Assembly: GCA_011037195.1 (NCBI GenBank)
Contig: JAAEAF010001967.1
Coordinates: forward strand, 62,001 to 126,000
Direction of reading: 5' to 3'
From: Triatoma infestans
Lineage: Eukaryota > Arthropoda > Insecta > Hemiptera > Reduviidae
DNA: 64,000 nucleotides
Numbering within the stretch: the stretch's first letter is position 1; the number at the start of each line of letters is the position of its first letter. The notes under the pieces were generated by a model. It was given only the letters and a program-made list of their open reading frames with translations, did no database searches and was not told where the DNA came from. Position numbers and translations under genes: made by a program. Below, one piece after another: positions 32,386 to 42,915 of this stretch.

Positions 32386-32690
32386 TGTATGCAGTTTACG
32401 AAGTTTAAAGGAAGTGAGCTATTTCTGGAAAAAAAAATCATGAAAAACTGGGTGAAAAAAACATTCAGTAAAGTCGTACTTCCGGTTGATGGACTCAATT
32501 TTCATGTCTGATACGGTGGTAGTACCTAAATGGAATACTATGGATGAGCCTTGCTAAGTTACTAGAAACATTTTTTTCTCCCATTCAGGGAACCCCTAAA
32601 CATGTATTTCTGATTTCGGAAAATCTGGCACACGATCGCAATACTTCCTCAATTCCTCCTACAAGGGAGTAAGAGGAAGTAAGCGCAGGT
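32386..32690 (+). repeat. DL repeat, 3' end
   Basis: TTCAGTAAAGTCGTACTTCCGG (32464), TGATGGACTCAATTTTCATG, CATGTATTTCTGATTTCGG, and the end ACGATCGCAATACTTCCTC...GTAAGAGGAAGTAAG (32634-32685) with a 17-nt spacer in the palindrome. Confidence 0.8.
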
Positions 32691-33070
32691 CAATCGGAAA
32701 AATTACTTTAATTTTTCAGTTTATTTTTTTTGTTTTTTGTAATTATCTCATAAACACTTGCAACGATTTTCTTTATAAACTTTGTAAAAACATGACATAA
32801 ATGTTGATCTACGACTTCTATTGGAAACTTTTTCCATTAAACTTAATACTTTTCCGAGCAAATTAATTTCAACATGTGTGGGGGTCCTGAGGGAGCTAGG
32901 GAGATCATGTTTCCCTAAAAACAGTCGTTTTATTGTGTTTAACTTCTACCACTGATATAATATTGAAGCCAATAAAACAAAAATTAATCAAAATTTACAA
33001 TTTTGAAGAAATTTGTCAATTACGGCTATAAATCGCAGTAAGAGATGGGTCAGTTTTATATCAGATTTTT
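32691..33070 (-). repeat. DL repeat, short form, opposite orientation
   Basis: Tail-to-tail with the preceding copy. The reverse complement starts GATATAAAACTGACCC then ATCTCTTACTGC (33060-33030) and includes TTTCCAATAGAAGTCG and TTTATAAAGAAAATCGTTGC. Its own 3' end is truncated at the junction. Confidence 0.65.
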
Positions 33071-33729
33071 TTAAAACGTAGATAAGAATAGATTAGTAAA
33101 AAAAGTTACTTGAACAAACTCACATAAATAAACTAGAACGCGATCTATCTGTCTGTTCAATTTGTCAAAAATAAAAAAAGTGAACTTTTCATTGATCGAT
33201 TTAAAAGATATGGTAATAAAACATAAAAACTATTTGAGTTAAAAATAATGACCTTTGTATAAATAATAATAAATAGCTAGTTTAGTTTATATACGATAGA
33301 TAATGAAAAATTTTAGTGAATGTTTATTCTATTGAAATATTAATTATGTCTGAAACATGAAAGATCGTGAACTAACTTTAAAAGGAAACCAAGCTAATGT
33401 CTGTGCTGGTCAATAATAGCAAGATAATAATATATATATAGAGTTAGTATTTAATATTCTTTTCATTGCCATTTTTCTATTGCATTGTGTCAGAGAATAC
33501 GAAACAAAATATATATTACATAAAGTCTGTCAGTTTTTTTTGTTTTTTTTAAACTACATGCAAGGACTGCTAAAAATAACTTCGTAGAGTCTGTGGATAT
33601 GTGAATTCGAAGAAGCCATGAATGAATTCACCAAAAACTATTAATAAATTCAGTATTTCTCTCTATAAAGGATAAAAAATATAAAATGTTTAAATAAATA
33701 TACAAAATAAAAATATATTATGTTATATG
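33071..33729. other. AT-rich spacer, nothing seen
   Basis: No feature. Short TA tract near 33429-33441 and T run at 33534-33550. Confidence 0.4.
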
Positions 33730-34592
33730 CAGGGTGACGACTTTTTCTCTAAAACTAAGATAGCTAGAAAAAAAACTAAAAAATACGTGTCCCCGTAGTT
33801 TTTTGTTAGAAATCCAAATTTAATTTGCAAATTTATTTTGGTACTTCCTGAAGCGAGATACAGGCACCAACTTCATTTTTTCAAATGGGTAGGTGTGGTT
33901 TTTATTTAAGAAATAGATTCCTCTATTTTTTGTAAGAAAAATTTACTTGAACGGTTTTTTTCTGTGATATTTTACAAGTTATGACTTAAACATGATTCCT
34001 ATAAGAAATTCCAAAATGATATTATAACGGTTTTTTGATTGACTAAGAAGAAAAGTAATATTTTATTATAAATTTTACTCCTCATTAATTACAGATCTTG
34101 CTCGAACTGGCCTCCACCATTAGAGATGTATTTCTTTGGTCGTAAGGTACAAAAGGAAAAAGCATGTGTATGCATCTCTAAGGGTGGGGGCCAGATCGAG
34201 CAAGATCTATAATTAATGAGGAGTAAAATTTATAATAAAATATTACTTTTCTTCTTATTCAATCATAAAACCGTTATAATATCATTTTGAAATTTCTTAT
34301 AGGAATCATGTTTTCATTCATAACTTGTAAAATATCGCTCAAAGAAAAAAACCGTTTAAGTAAATTTTTCTTACAAAAAATAGAGGAATCTATTTCTTGA
34401 ATAAAAACCACACCTCCCCATTTGAAAAAATGAAGTTGGTGCCCTGTATCTCGCTTCTGGAAGCACCCCAAACAAATTTGCAAATTAAATTTGGTTTTCT
34501 AACAAAAAACTATGGGGGATTTTTTAGTTTTTTTCTAGCTATCTTAGTTTCGAGAAAAAGTCGTTATCCATATACCTTGGGACACCCTATAT
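33730..34592. mobile_element. Giant hairpin: foldback with about 400-bp arms
   Basis: The left arm (about 33731-34130) is the near-perfect reverse complement of the right arm (about 34170-34588). The loop is only about 40 nt. Tips: AGGGTGACGACTTTTTCTC on the left and, on the opposite strand, TATAGGGTGTCCCAAGG then AACGACTTTTTCTC on the right. The left tip is missing about 20 bp. Both arms carry ATTATAGATCTTGCTCGA/CTCATTAATTACAGATC next to the loop. Frames inside are mirror images. No transposase is present. A transcript would be a roughly 400-bp double-stranded RNA. Confidence 0.85.
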
Positions 34593-34639
34593 ATAAACAC
34601 ACATACACATAATATATATTTATAATACAAAAAAAATCA

Positions 34640-34867
34640 CTAATTTAATTGTATAGATTATATGTGTAGTGATTATAGCAAATTAAAGAGAAATCGTTGG
34701 TACGCTTTTCAAAAAAAATTACAAAAAACTGAAATTTAAAAAATTCAGTAAATCGCACTTCCGGTTGGTGGATTTTGCTAGAAATATTCGTGTCTGATCG
34801 GTAGTAGTCCTGAATGGAATACCAATCTGAGGTTCCTGCGATTTTTTTTTTTTTGAGATATTCTGTT

Positions 34868-34900
<33 letters not shown>

Positions 34901-35026
34901 TACTTTCTAAAAATTCTTTTTTTGGATTGAGGGGGACCGCAGACCATGTATTTTCGGTAAAAAATCAGAAAATCTGGCACGATCACAATACTTCCTCTTA
35001 CTAATAGTAAGAGAAAGTAAAAAAAC
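34640..35026 (+). repeat. DL repeat, 3' half with CA tract
   Basis: AAATTCAGTAAATCGCACTTCC (34741), GGTTGGTGGATTTTGC, a T run, TTTGAGATATTCTG, a CA run at 34870-34899, CATGTATTTTCGGT, and a classic end CACAATACTTCCTCTTACTA then ATAGTAAGAGAAAGTAA. The 3' palindrome here is an 11-base arm with a short loop. Confidence 0.85.
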
Positions 35027-35477
35027 ATTATTAACTACTATTAACTATTAATAAACTATTCCATACAGGTTTGTGGCGAAAGTTATTGTTTAAATACATT
35101 AGATATATGTTTTAGAAATTATTTAAAATTCACACATTGAATTTTTAGTAAGAGGGTCGGGTAGACGAGGTGTGTATACGTATATACATAGAAAAGGTAA
35201 TTTATGTTCTGAATTGGAACGAACTCTTACGTGTTAGTGAATAAGTTGATGTGATTGTATAATAAACCTAGTCAACTGGCTATAAAACATTACGCTGAAG
35301 AAATATATTATATTTGTGTTTATTTATTTATTAAGAATACAAATAAGTTTGGCGAAAACAATAATAATATATTTATCTACTATAGTATTATCTCATTCCC
35401 TATAGAACAATTTCTCTTAATAATGGAGTCAGTTTATTTATTAAGATAATTTACCAGTAAGCATTTCATAGATTTGA
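35027..35477. other. AT-rich spacer, nothing seen
   Basis: No supportable feature. Confidence 0.4.
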
Positions 35478-36756
35478 AAAAAATCTAGTGAGAAAACACT
35501 CGCCCAACTTTCTCTTACACTTGTTAGTACTATTACATAAAAAAAATGTCAATTTTTCTTGAAACTCAAATTTTACATATTTTTTTTCATATAAATAAAT
35601 AGGTGGTGGGTATAAATAATTACCTGCCCACTAACCTTGATGGTAGGTAGAGAAGTGATTATATTGTATCCCAGTAGAGCGCACCAAAAACATGAACCAA
35701 CTGCACATAGCATTTGAAATTTACCGTCGCCACAAATTCCGTCTATTATCTAAAATCCAATATTTTTGGATGAAATGTTTCAAGTAAAAATAATAGACTT
35801 ATATTTGTGTGTCCTCACGCGTTGGTCTAGTGGTTAGCGCATTCGCCTTTGGTGCAAGAATTCAGGGTTCGATTTCCGTGAGGGCAAAGTTAGTGTTGAC
35901 CCAGCCAGCATCGTGAGAGAAAGTGGGAAGCTACAGTTGGTAGCGTATCCTAGGTAGGAAAGTTGGAACTAAACGGCGAGGGGACTGCGGCGTGCTTATT
36001 ACCACTGTCTCCCCAACAAAAATCGCTGCCTGGCAAGCCTTGGCCCTTCATGGGTTATAGCGCCATAGGTTTTATTTATATATATCTGTGTAGTTAGCAT
36101 ATCAAGTTAAAAGAAATCGTAACAGGCATTTTTTTTTTAAAAATTCCGAAAAACTCAAAGTTGTATTCTGTAAAATCGCACTTCCGGTTAACCAATTTTT
36201 CTTCAAATTTGGAATTACAGTTAATCCGCATTAATATTATACGTATAAGTGGTAGAACTATATACTGCAATGAAGAGAGAAGCTTAGGGTTACAGTTCCC
36301 CCAGAGCCCCTCAAAAATCACATTTCCCGGGATCAAATATTTCAAGTAACTGTAATAGCTATTTATGTAGTATGTAGGTTGTATAATATATGAAGTTCAA
36401 TAAGAGCAGTATAATTAAGGATCGTTGGAGCCGTTTTTGAGTAAAAACTCAAAAAAATGAAAACAAAAACATTCAGTAAAGCTGCACTTGGATTTTGTTG
36501 AAAACTTTCGTATCAGATTGGTGATAGTACCTAAACGGGATACCAAGTTTTCAGTTTCCTGCGATTCTTCGTGATATTTGGTTCCTATACACAAACACAC
36601 TATGCTGTACGTTACTAAAGATACTAGACCATAGGCTAAAAACGCATTTATTCGTACTCAGGAGACCTCAAAATGTATATTTCCGGTCAAAACTCAATTT
36701 CGAAAATTTGACACGATCGCAATACTTACTGTTACCAGGAGAAAAGCGAAAGTAAT
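35478..36756 (+). repeat. DL repeat, most complete long copy, split by a SINE
   Basis: 5' end AAATCTAGTGAGAAAACACT then CAACTTTCTCTTACAC. It continues with GATTATATTGTATCCCAG, GAAATGTTTCAAG (35773), the SINE, CGCACTTCCGGTTAACC (36178), ACTATATACTGCAATGAAG, AAATATTTCAAGTAACTG (second half, 36335), AACATTCAGTAAAGCTGC, and the end GACACGATCGCAATACTTAC. Without the SINE it is about 1020 bp. Confidence 0.85.
35811..36072 (+). mobile_element. tRNA-derived SINE, second copy
   Basis: Same family as the copy at 28055. GTCCTCACG acceptor, GGTCTAGTGGTTAGCGC, CTTTGGT loop, GGTTCGATTTCCGTGAGGGC, then the body with GGAACTAAACGGCG and CTGGCAAGCCTTGGCCC. Inserted in the same DL family as the first copy but at a different internal site. 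The duplication is degraded: TATATTTGTGT before (35800-35810) and TATATCTGTGT after. Confidence 0.85.
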
Positions 36757-37187
36757 AGCATATAAAATGTAAATCGGAGATAGGCATTAGATCACTTACA
36801 ACACTAAGTGTGCTAAACATGTCATATTTAAAGCAAGGTAAAAACTTTTACTAAAGAGATATTGAGATATGCTGTTGGTATACTAATACTAAAGGATAAA
36901 TAGAGAAAGAAAATTCAAGAGGTGTAAACATTTTAGTTGCGGTTCTAAGAGGATTTTCATCTACCAAAGTACTAAGTTAAGCTTTCGAGTGTTTACACGC
37001 AATCCCTTCCTACTTTGCCAGCAACCCGCTTACCCCAGTATTAAGTATATGAACTTCACTATATATATATATATATATATCATCCCACAAAGCTATGTAA
37101 TGTATGTAGTCTTCTAGTCTTTGTAAATCAATATTAGAAGTTTCAAATTTATCGCAATATGGTAATCCAATTATTATTACATTAAGG
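36757..37187. other. Spacer, TA microsatellite
   Basis: TA run at 37062-37080. No gene. Confidence 0.45.
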
Positions 37188-37199
37188 GATATTTCAATA

Positions 37200-38287
37200 G
37201 ATAGATAGATAGATAAAAACTTTTATTAATATAAATACAATAATTATCACCTTAACATAGAAAAGTGATTACTGACATAGCTTAATGGCTGTCTGTCAGG
37301 GGTGCTGATTAAATCATATGTTTAAATTATTACTATTTAGAGTGTAATAGTAATCATTCAGAAATTCTAATACAAATTATTAATTAATTTACACTTATTT
37401 ATATACACAAATGCACATAATTACACAAATTTGTAATTAAATAATATATAAGCAAAATAACACTTTTTTGAATAAACCACTAGTCAAAAAATCAATAATT
37501 AACTTCTAATTGATATATAAAGAAAAAAGAAAATACGGAAAGAAAAATTTAAACTTAATTTCAAAACATTCCCTTAATTCAGTAATTAAAATTACTAATC
37601 AAAAACGAACGATACGCTAGAGCATGCTTTAAAAAACCAACCAACGCCAACCAGTCTGCACCATTCAGGTATTGTAACATTGCAGATTCTGACAAGCAGA
37701 GGGCTCCAAAAAACTTCAGTCTTATCATTTTAAGAATTCTACAACGTCCTAGGAAGTGGAACACATCCTCATTCTCTGGAAGGTCACACATTGAGCACTT
37801 GTAATTTCTTCCAGAAATGAAAGGTTTAAAATTTAAATTGAGGAGTTCCCCCCTTACTTTAATCAAATTACTAACGTGCGACCTTTCCAGACCCAGACCC
37901 ATATAGTCCACATCCAGGGACAGTTGTTTATATATGTTATGGAAAACACCACTCATAGCCCGCTGTCTGTAACACTCTTGGTAATAAACCATTAAAGCAT
38001 CCTTTATACCATTCATTTCTTTCTTAAATTGTTCATTTGTTACAAAAACTTCACTAAATTCACAACCTAGACGATTTGCCCAGTCAATCCAATCCTTAAA
38101 CCATAATATTTTCCTACTAATTACTTCCTTGGCTATTAATGTGGTCAAACGGAAATCTTTGTGATTTAAAGTTTTCAGTATGTAATTGAAGTGCAGTCCA
38201 AATGTAAAAATATGTATGGGAGTAGACTTGGCCTCTAAATAAATAATATAATCCGGGGTATTTTTAGGAAGTCTGAAAAGTTTTTTA
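37200..38287 (-). mobile_element. LINE-B2: 5'-truncated LINE with 12-bp duplication
   Basis: Minus-strand insertion of about 1.09 kb. Perfect duplication GATATTTCAATA at 37188-37199 and 38288-38299. Its 3' tail is a TAGA/TCTA tetranucleotide repeat at 37198-37216. It holds the C-terminal third of a LINE-B ORF2 and its 3' UTR. On the 5' side the duplication abuts an (AAT)n run at 38299-38339, so the target lay beside a microsatellite. Confidence 0.85.
37579..38287 (-). pseudogene. LINE-B C-terminal domain, 5'-truncated but open
   Basis: One uninterrupted frame of about 235 residues from the LINE. Starts KKLFRLPKNTPDYIIYLE, runs through IAKEVISRKILWF, and ends in a zinc knuckle YKCSMCDLPENEDVFHFLGRC (C-x2-C-x10-H-x4-C) followed by LNGADWLALVGFLKHALAYR. 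It is homologous across its length to LINE-B1 at 15895-16650 and LINE-B4 around the piggyBac. The run of isoleucines upstream in the same frame is the (ATT)n flank, not part of the protein. No frameshift, so this is the youngest LINE remnant here. Confidence 0.85.
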
Positions 38288-38295
38288 GATATTTC

Positions 38296-38298
<3 letters not shown>

Positions 38299-38339
<41 letters not shown>
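38299..38339. repeat. (AAT)n microsatellite
   Basis: About 14 AAT units abutting the LINE-B2 duplication. Confidence 0.95.
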
Positions 38340-38341
<2 letters not shown>

Positions 38342-38399
38342 GAAAACTTATAAAAATGCAAAAATTAAAATGGTAATTTTGAATATATATATATGAAAA

Positions 38400-38715
38400 A
38401 TGATAATTCAGAAAACCTTAAAGTAAAATTTGCCAGCAGAATGATAGGTTTATTAAAATATAATCAATAAGCATTCCTAGTTTTAATGAAAATCTTTGGA
38501 GTCATTTTAAAAAAAAAAATCGGAAACATGATAAATCAGTAAACATTTAAGAAAAGTCACAAATTCTGTTTAACATGACTTCTACAAAAATTCCGATTCC
38601 ACTAAAGCATTTAATTGGAACTTCAAACATTATATAAGATGGTAGAATGTAATATTGCCTGAAGTGGTACTTTAGAAGACGTTTCAGCTTTCATCCACCC
38701 TCCACCCTTAATAAG
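38400..38715 (+). repeat. DL repeat, central part
   Basis: AAGCATTCCTAGTTTTAATG (38470), AAAATCTTTGGAGTC, ATATAAGATGGTAGAATG (38632), GCCTGAAGTGGTACTTTAG. No terminal parts. The CATTCCTAGTTT here is the same target phrase that the LINE-A insertion duplicated at 3557. Confidence 0.65.
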
Positions 38716-39960
38716 TTACTTTTTAATGAAAAATGGAAAAAAAAAAGAATTATAACGATTTACAGCAAATGATTTTGTGCATTATAATAAAGGAAATAAA
38801 TATTGTGGTGGCGGGGCGGGGGCGTATATCATCCAAAGAAAAAGAGCCCCAATTATTTGTTGACCATTCTGAGGAATTACTTCAATTCATTTTCAGTTAG
38901 GTTGTATGAAAAAACCTTTATACCATCAACATATACCGTTACTAAAAAAAAAAAACCTCTGTACATATATGTTTCGCTTCTCTGCTTACTATCTACAGAC
39001 TTTAAAAGCTTCATTCGAAGAAAGCGGTTACCTGAACATTCAAAAACGTAATAGCCATGCTTTCCTTACAACATTGTACGTACCCCCACCCACCCAGTTG
39101 CTTACATACAAAAAAAAATCTTTTAAAGGTATACCATCGCAAACCTCAAGCAAGCCAGTCACCATCTCAAAGCAAGGTTTTCCGTTTTCCTTCTCTGTTT
39201 TCCACAAGCTTCCTCTTCTTATATATTCCTATTACTTCTCTTTTCATTTTTTTTTCTTCTTTGTAGCCGCTACTTTGAAGCAAAAGAGCATACAACACAC
39301 TACACTCTAATCACATACTCCGCACTGTCCGCCCTATCCGAAGACTAGTATGTACAGCAGCTTATCCCGTTGGAGTGCCCTCCAACCTTAAAGCAACCAC
39401 AAAATACCACTGTGACACCCATACATCCGTAAATTCCTTTTACATCTACTACTGCTATTTATCCCTTTAAAAAAAGAAAACAAAAAACATTCCCTTTTCT
39501 TCCTTTCATTCTGTATATATTTGGATTTTAATTCATGTTTAATTAAGCAAAGAACTTAAATCTTATTGGAGTTTTTTCTTTAAAAAAACATTTGGGGGAA
39601 AATTCTCATTATAATAAATGTTGAAGTGATCAAAGAGCCCTTCTCAGAATAGCAAAACCACGGCTGTAGTAGTTTTACGGTGGCATAATAAGCTAGTTTT
39701 ACAATGCTTTACTTATTACATTGGTACAGAATGAACTACCAGGCTATAAACAGAAGGAACTACCAAAACTAACCAGTTTTATGCTGCTTGGTGGTGATGT
39801 AAATCTGAAATCTCACAAAACTTTACAGCAATCAAATCACTGGCACTTTACACCAGTTTATATTTACAAACTTTTGCCCGGTGAAAAGCGTATATTGAGT
39901 ATAAAGAGTAAGAACGAAGTGTGATGTAGAAATTGGTAAGCTTTGGTTTGATGTGAGTCG
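38716..39960. other. Spacer, several frames, no recognised protein
   Basis: Pyrimidine-rich stretch at 39060-39270 gives overlapping serine/proline-rich frames (134 residues at 38906-39310). No domain, repeat or codon signal supports a gene. A 67-residue frame at 39721-39924 is equally unsupported. Confidence 0.4.
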
Positions 39961-40489
39961 TTGAAGAGCTGTTAGCTAACTAGAGTATTGCTTGTTCTAG
40001 CTTTAGACCGAGAGCGAGTTGATACGGATGATTGCTTGTTACAAGCAGCTGTAATAATTTTTTGAAAACTATGTTGTAGATTCACAGTAATTTCTTGAAT
40101 GTTTTGATTAGCTGTTTCTATTCTTGGTAGCTTGTTAGGACGCCTTGGAATTTGGTTGTATCTCTTCAATGTTAACTATTCAAGGTTTATTTTACGATTT
40201 GCTAAAAAACACTTCTTTTTTGTCAAAATTGAACTTATTCGCCCATATTGTGCAATGTAAGGAACCAATTGTAACCGTCGTATGACAGTTACATAAAATA
40301 AGATGTAAATTTATTTTAATTTTCAAATTACTCGTAATTTTATTCGTGTATTGGCATTGATTTATTAGTACGGCTGTGCTGCATCTAGGGCCAGGGTTAA
40401 TAGAAATACTGGAATGTACTTTGTACCACAATAGCAGAAAGTAGTGTACTATTGTATTATAGTATAGCATATACTTCGTACGTGCGTTA

Positions 40490-40730
40490 GTAGGCTAGTA
40501 GGTAGCCGTCGATCACTGTGTGAAGGTGAATTTTTTGTGACTGCTTTTTCTAAACGGCATTGCCGGATTTTGAGTGCACAGCACCGAACTCCTGATCCCT
40601 GTCAACTCGTCGGGTCGTCTGGCTCAAGAGGACGCCCCGAGTACCACGAAGGAGGTGGATTTCAACAGTTGGAGGAAAAAAAGAAAAAGGAAAAAGGACC
40701 CATCCGGTTGCAGGCAGTACCTCGACGGGA
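40490..40730 (+). other. GC-richer island, unidentified
   Basis: Stands out from its AT-rich surroundings, with CCTGTCAACTCGTCGGG, GGACGCCCCGAGTACC and GACCCATCCGGTTGC. It lies in a 118-residue frame (40537-40893) whose first 65 residues come from the GC-rich part. I do not recognise the protein. It may be an exon or, more likely here, part of an LTR element whose end may lie at 41420. Confidence 0.35.
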
Positions 40731-41159
40731 AACTGTATGTATTGTAGTTTCTTATACATATAACTATATAAAAAAAAGAAGAAACAATCACTCGGCGGCT
40801 ACCGCACTAAAGTGCAGTGAAGAGGAAAAGTGTTTTCCTCATTTGGTACCCTTAATACAGACTGAGGGCAGTTGTAAATTACGTATATTTTGAAAATCAA
40901 ATTACTTAAAAAGAAAGTTACTTAAAAATGAACTACATTAAATTACTCATTTAGTTTGTACCTTACTTATATCACTTATAGTAATTATAGATACTATTGC
41001 CGTTCACTTTAACTTCATAGTAGTTTTTTTAATGTTTTATAATATAGAATGAGAATTATTTTTTTTGTAAAGAGATTTATTTTGAATTTGGAAGTCATTT
41101 TTTTTTGGTGAACAGAATTATTTAAGTTATTATTATTTTAAGTTGGAAGTCATTGTATC

Positions 41160-41440
41160 GCTTTGTTTCCGGTGTACTTATATAAATTTGTTCCAGGGCC
41201 TGGACAAGTATCTATTTTTGATGTACATGTAGCTGAGAATTGCTGTTGAATTATACTTGGTTTTAATAAAGGAGGGTACAAGTACGTCTCAATTTCAACC
41301 TGTGTATTAATTACTTGGACCAGAGATAGCAGCACAGCCAGTTCACATAGACATACGGTTCGCTGTTGCCGTAAGCAATTAATTTTTTTTTTGTTTCTTT
41401 TATTAATTTAAGTTTAAATTACAACAGCGTGGCGCCCAAA
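41160..41440 (+). mobile_element. Possible LTR end with primer-binding site
   Basis: TATATAAATT at 41168, AATAAAGG at 41264, then ACAACA at 41421-41426 followed by GCG and TGGCGCCCAA at 41430-41439. TGGCGCCC is the primer-binding start used by many LTR retroelements, a few bases after an LTR ending in CA. No gag, pol or second LTR is visible nearby, so this may be a solo LTR scrap or coincidence. Confidence 0.3.
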
Positions 41441-41683
41441 TTTTCCTTTTCCCTCTTCTTGGATTTGTTTATCCTTTGATTTGTTTATTTATCTGATTTT
41501 ATTGATTTCGTTATTTATTTATTTATTTTTAAAACCCTCATAACCCCGCCCGTCTCCACTGCAGCCCAGCCGGGCATCTGAGAGTACACTGAGCAGGGAA
41601 TATGAGTGTAACACAATGCAGGTAGTTTTAGGCAAATGTGCTTGGAGAGCATGATGCTACGCTTGATACAACTCGTTGTAGCA

Positions 41684-41980
41684 TGTAATAGGATCCGAAG
41701 AGAGGGATCCAAAGCAGAAAAAGTAACACAAACTGCCAAGGATTTACACGTTTATAGAAATCAGGTAGCGAGAGATTTAGACTGAGAGAAGAGAAGCGTA
41801 GTAGTTGGTGCTGACTCCTTGTTAACTGCTGTAAGACTGTTGCATAAACTGTTGTAGGGCCAGCTCAGCTGTATATATGCTGAGTCTCCCACTCTAGGTT
41901 GGCCTAAGTAGAGAGATTCTCAATTCTCAAATCTGAGTTTCTCTCTCTGCTTTGGATCCCTCTCTTCAGATTCTATTACA
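41684..41980. mobile_element. MITE, copy 4, intact inverted ends
   Basis: 297 bp. Left end TGTAATAGGATCCGAAGAG, right end (opposite strand) TGTAATAGAATCTGAAGAG. The inverted match extends about 35 bp through GGGATCCAAAGCAGA. AGCA on both sides (41680-41683 and 41981-41984) may be a 4-bp duplication. Interior blocks match the copies at 10666, 19405 and 27675. It is non-coding, so the transposase family is unknown. Confidence 0.8.
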
Positions 41981-42084
41981 AGCAACATGAAGTCCGGCGC
42001 TTATGTGGCGAATTTCCTAAACAGAAAATTTATTCCATTACACTCTTAAATGAATCCAAAATTTCCCCAGTCTAATTTTTTTTT

Positions 42085-42330
42085 TTTTTTTGGGCGCATC
42101 AACTTCCATGGCTATTAGCGCCCCTCAGTTTGATTCGTTCTCCACCCGGTCCGCACGAGCTTGGATGGTACATATTCAACCTTTGTGGCGTCCAGATCAG
42201 TGCCTTGTCTAGCATGGCATGAGGAGCCCAAGGTTATTGAATAGGGTACCACACATCCCCTCTTATTTCATCGATCATGTCGACGAGGGAGAGTGTGGAT
42301 CATCTCTTGTTGTGCCATCCCTTTTTTAAT
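42085..42330 (-). mobile_element. Poly-A retroposon (SINE or LINE 3' end)
   Basis: Minus strand: GC-richer body, a terminal stem GGGCGC...GCGCCC around 42095-42126, then an A tract seen as the T run at 42078-42093. Likely a retroposon 3' end. No Pol III boxes are clear, so it may be the 3' UTR of a LINE. Confidence 0.5.
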
Positions 42331-42697
42331 TAAATCTTTTTTAACTATCTTATTTAAATATAAATATTATATATTAACAATTATACATATAAAATTTAAT
42401 ATGAAAATTCTGGATCTATTTGTATCATTTAAATGTGGAACTTTTGCATGCAGATAAATTTTTATGTAATATAAGCAAGAAACTATCCTGAAATATCTAT
42501 GTAACCTATCCTAAAGAGGCTATTTGCTCACTGTAAACTATTCTATTTTGGGTGTGCAGTACTTTTAACAAATATTCCTGCACACCCTTAAGTGAACTAA
42601 TCCTAATGTTAATCTACACCTAATAGGGTTGAAATACTTTTATAAAAAATCTTTCAACCCCGAAATAAAAAGCCTAAGCTAAACATTTGCCCTAACA

Positions 42698-42915
42698 GTC
42701 TCGCCAATAAATACATTCACACATAAAAGCATTCTCGCCAATAAATACATTCTCGCTAATAAATACATTCACGCTAATAAATACATTCACGCTAATAAAT
42801 ACATTCTCGCTAATAATACAATCGCACTAATAAATACATTCACGCCAGTAAATACATTCTCGCTAATAAATACAATCGCACTATAAATACATTCACACTA
42901 ATATATACATTCATA
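42698..42915. repeat. 18-bp minisatellite, about 12 units
   Basis: Unit ATTCTCGCTAATAAATAC with variants ATTCACGCTAATAAATAC and CAATCGCACTAATAAATA. Some units are 17 bp or lack a base. Each unit has one CG, rare in the surrounding DNA. Confidence 0.9.

Noticed and set aside
38906..39310. 134-residue plus-strand protein
   Set aside because: Ser/Pro/Phe-rich frame over a pyrimidine-rich stretch; overlaps another frame of similar character and shows no domain.
42698..42915. CRISPR or telomere-like array
   Set aside because: An 18-bp head-to-tail minisatellite with no spacers; not a telomere motif.
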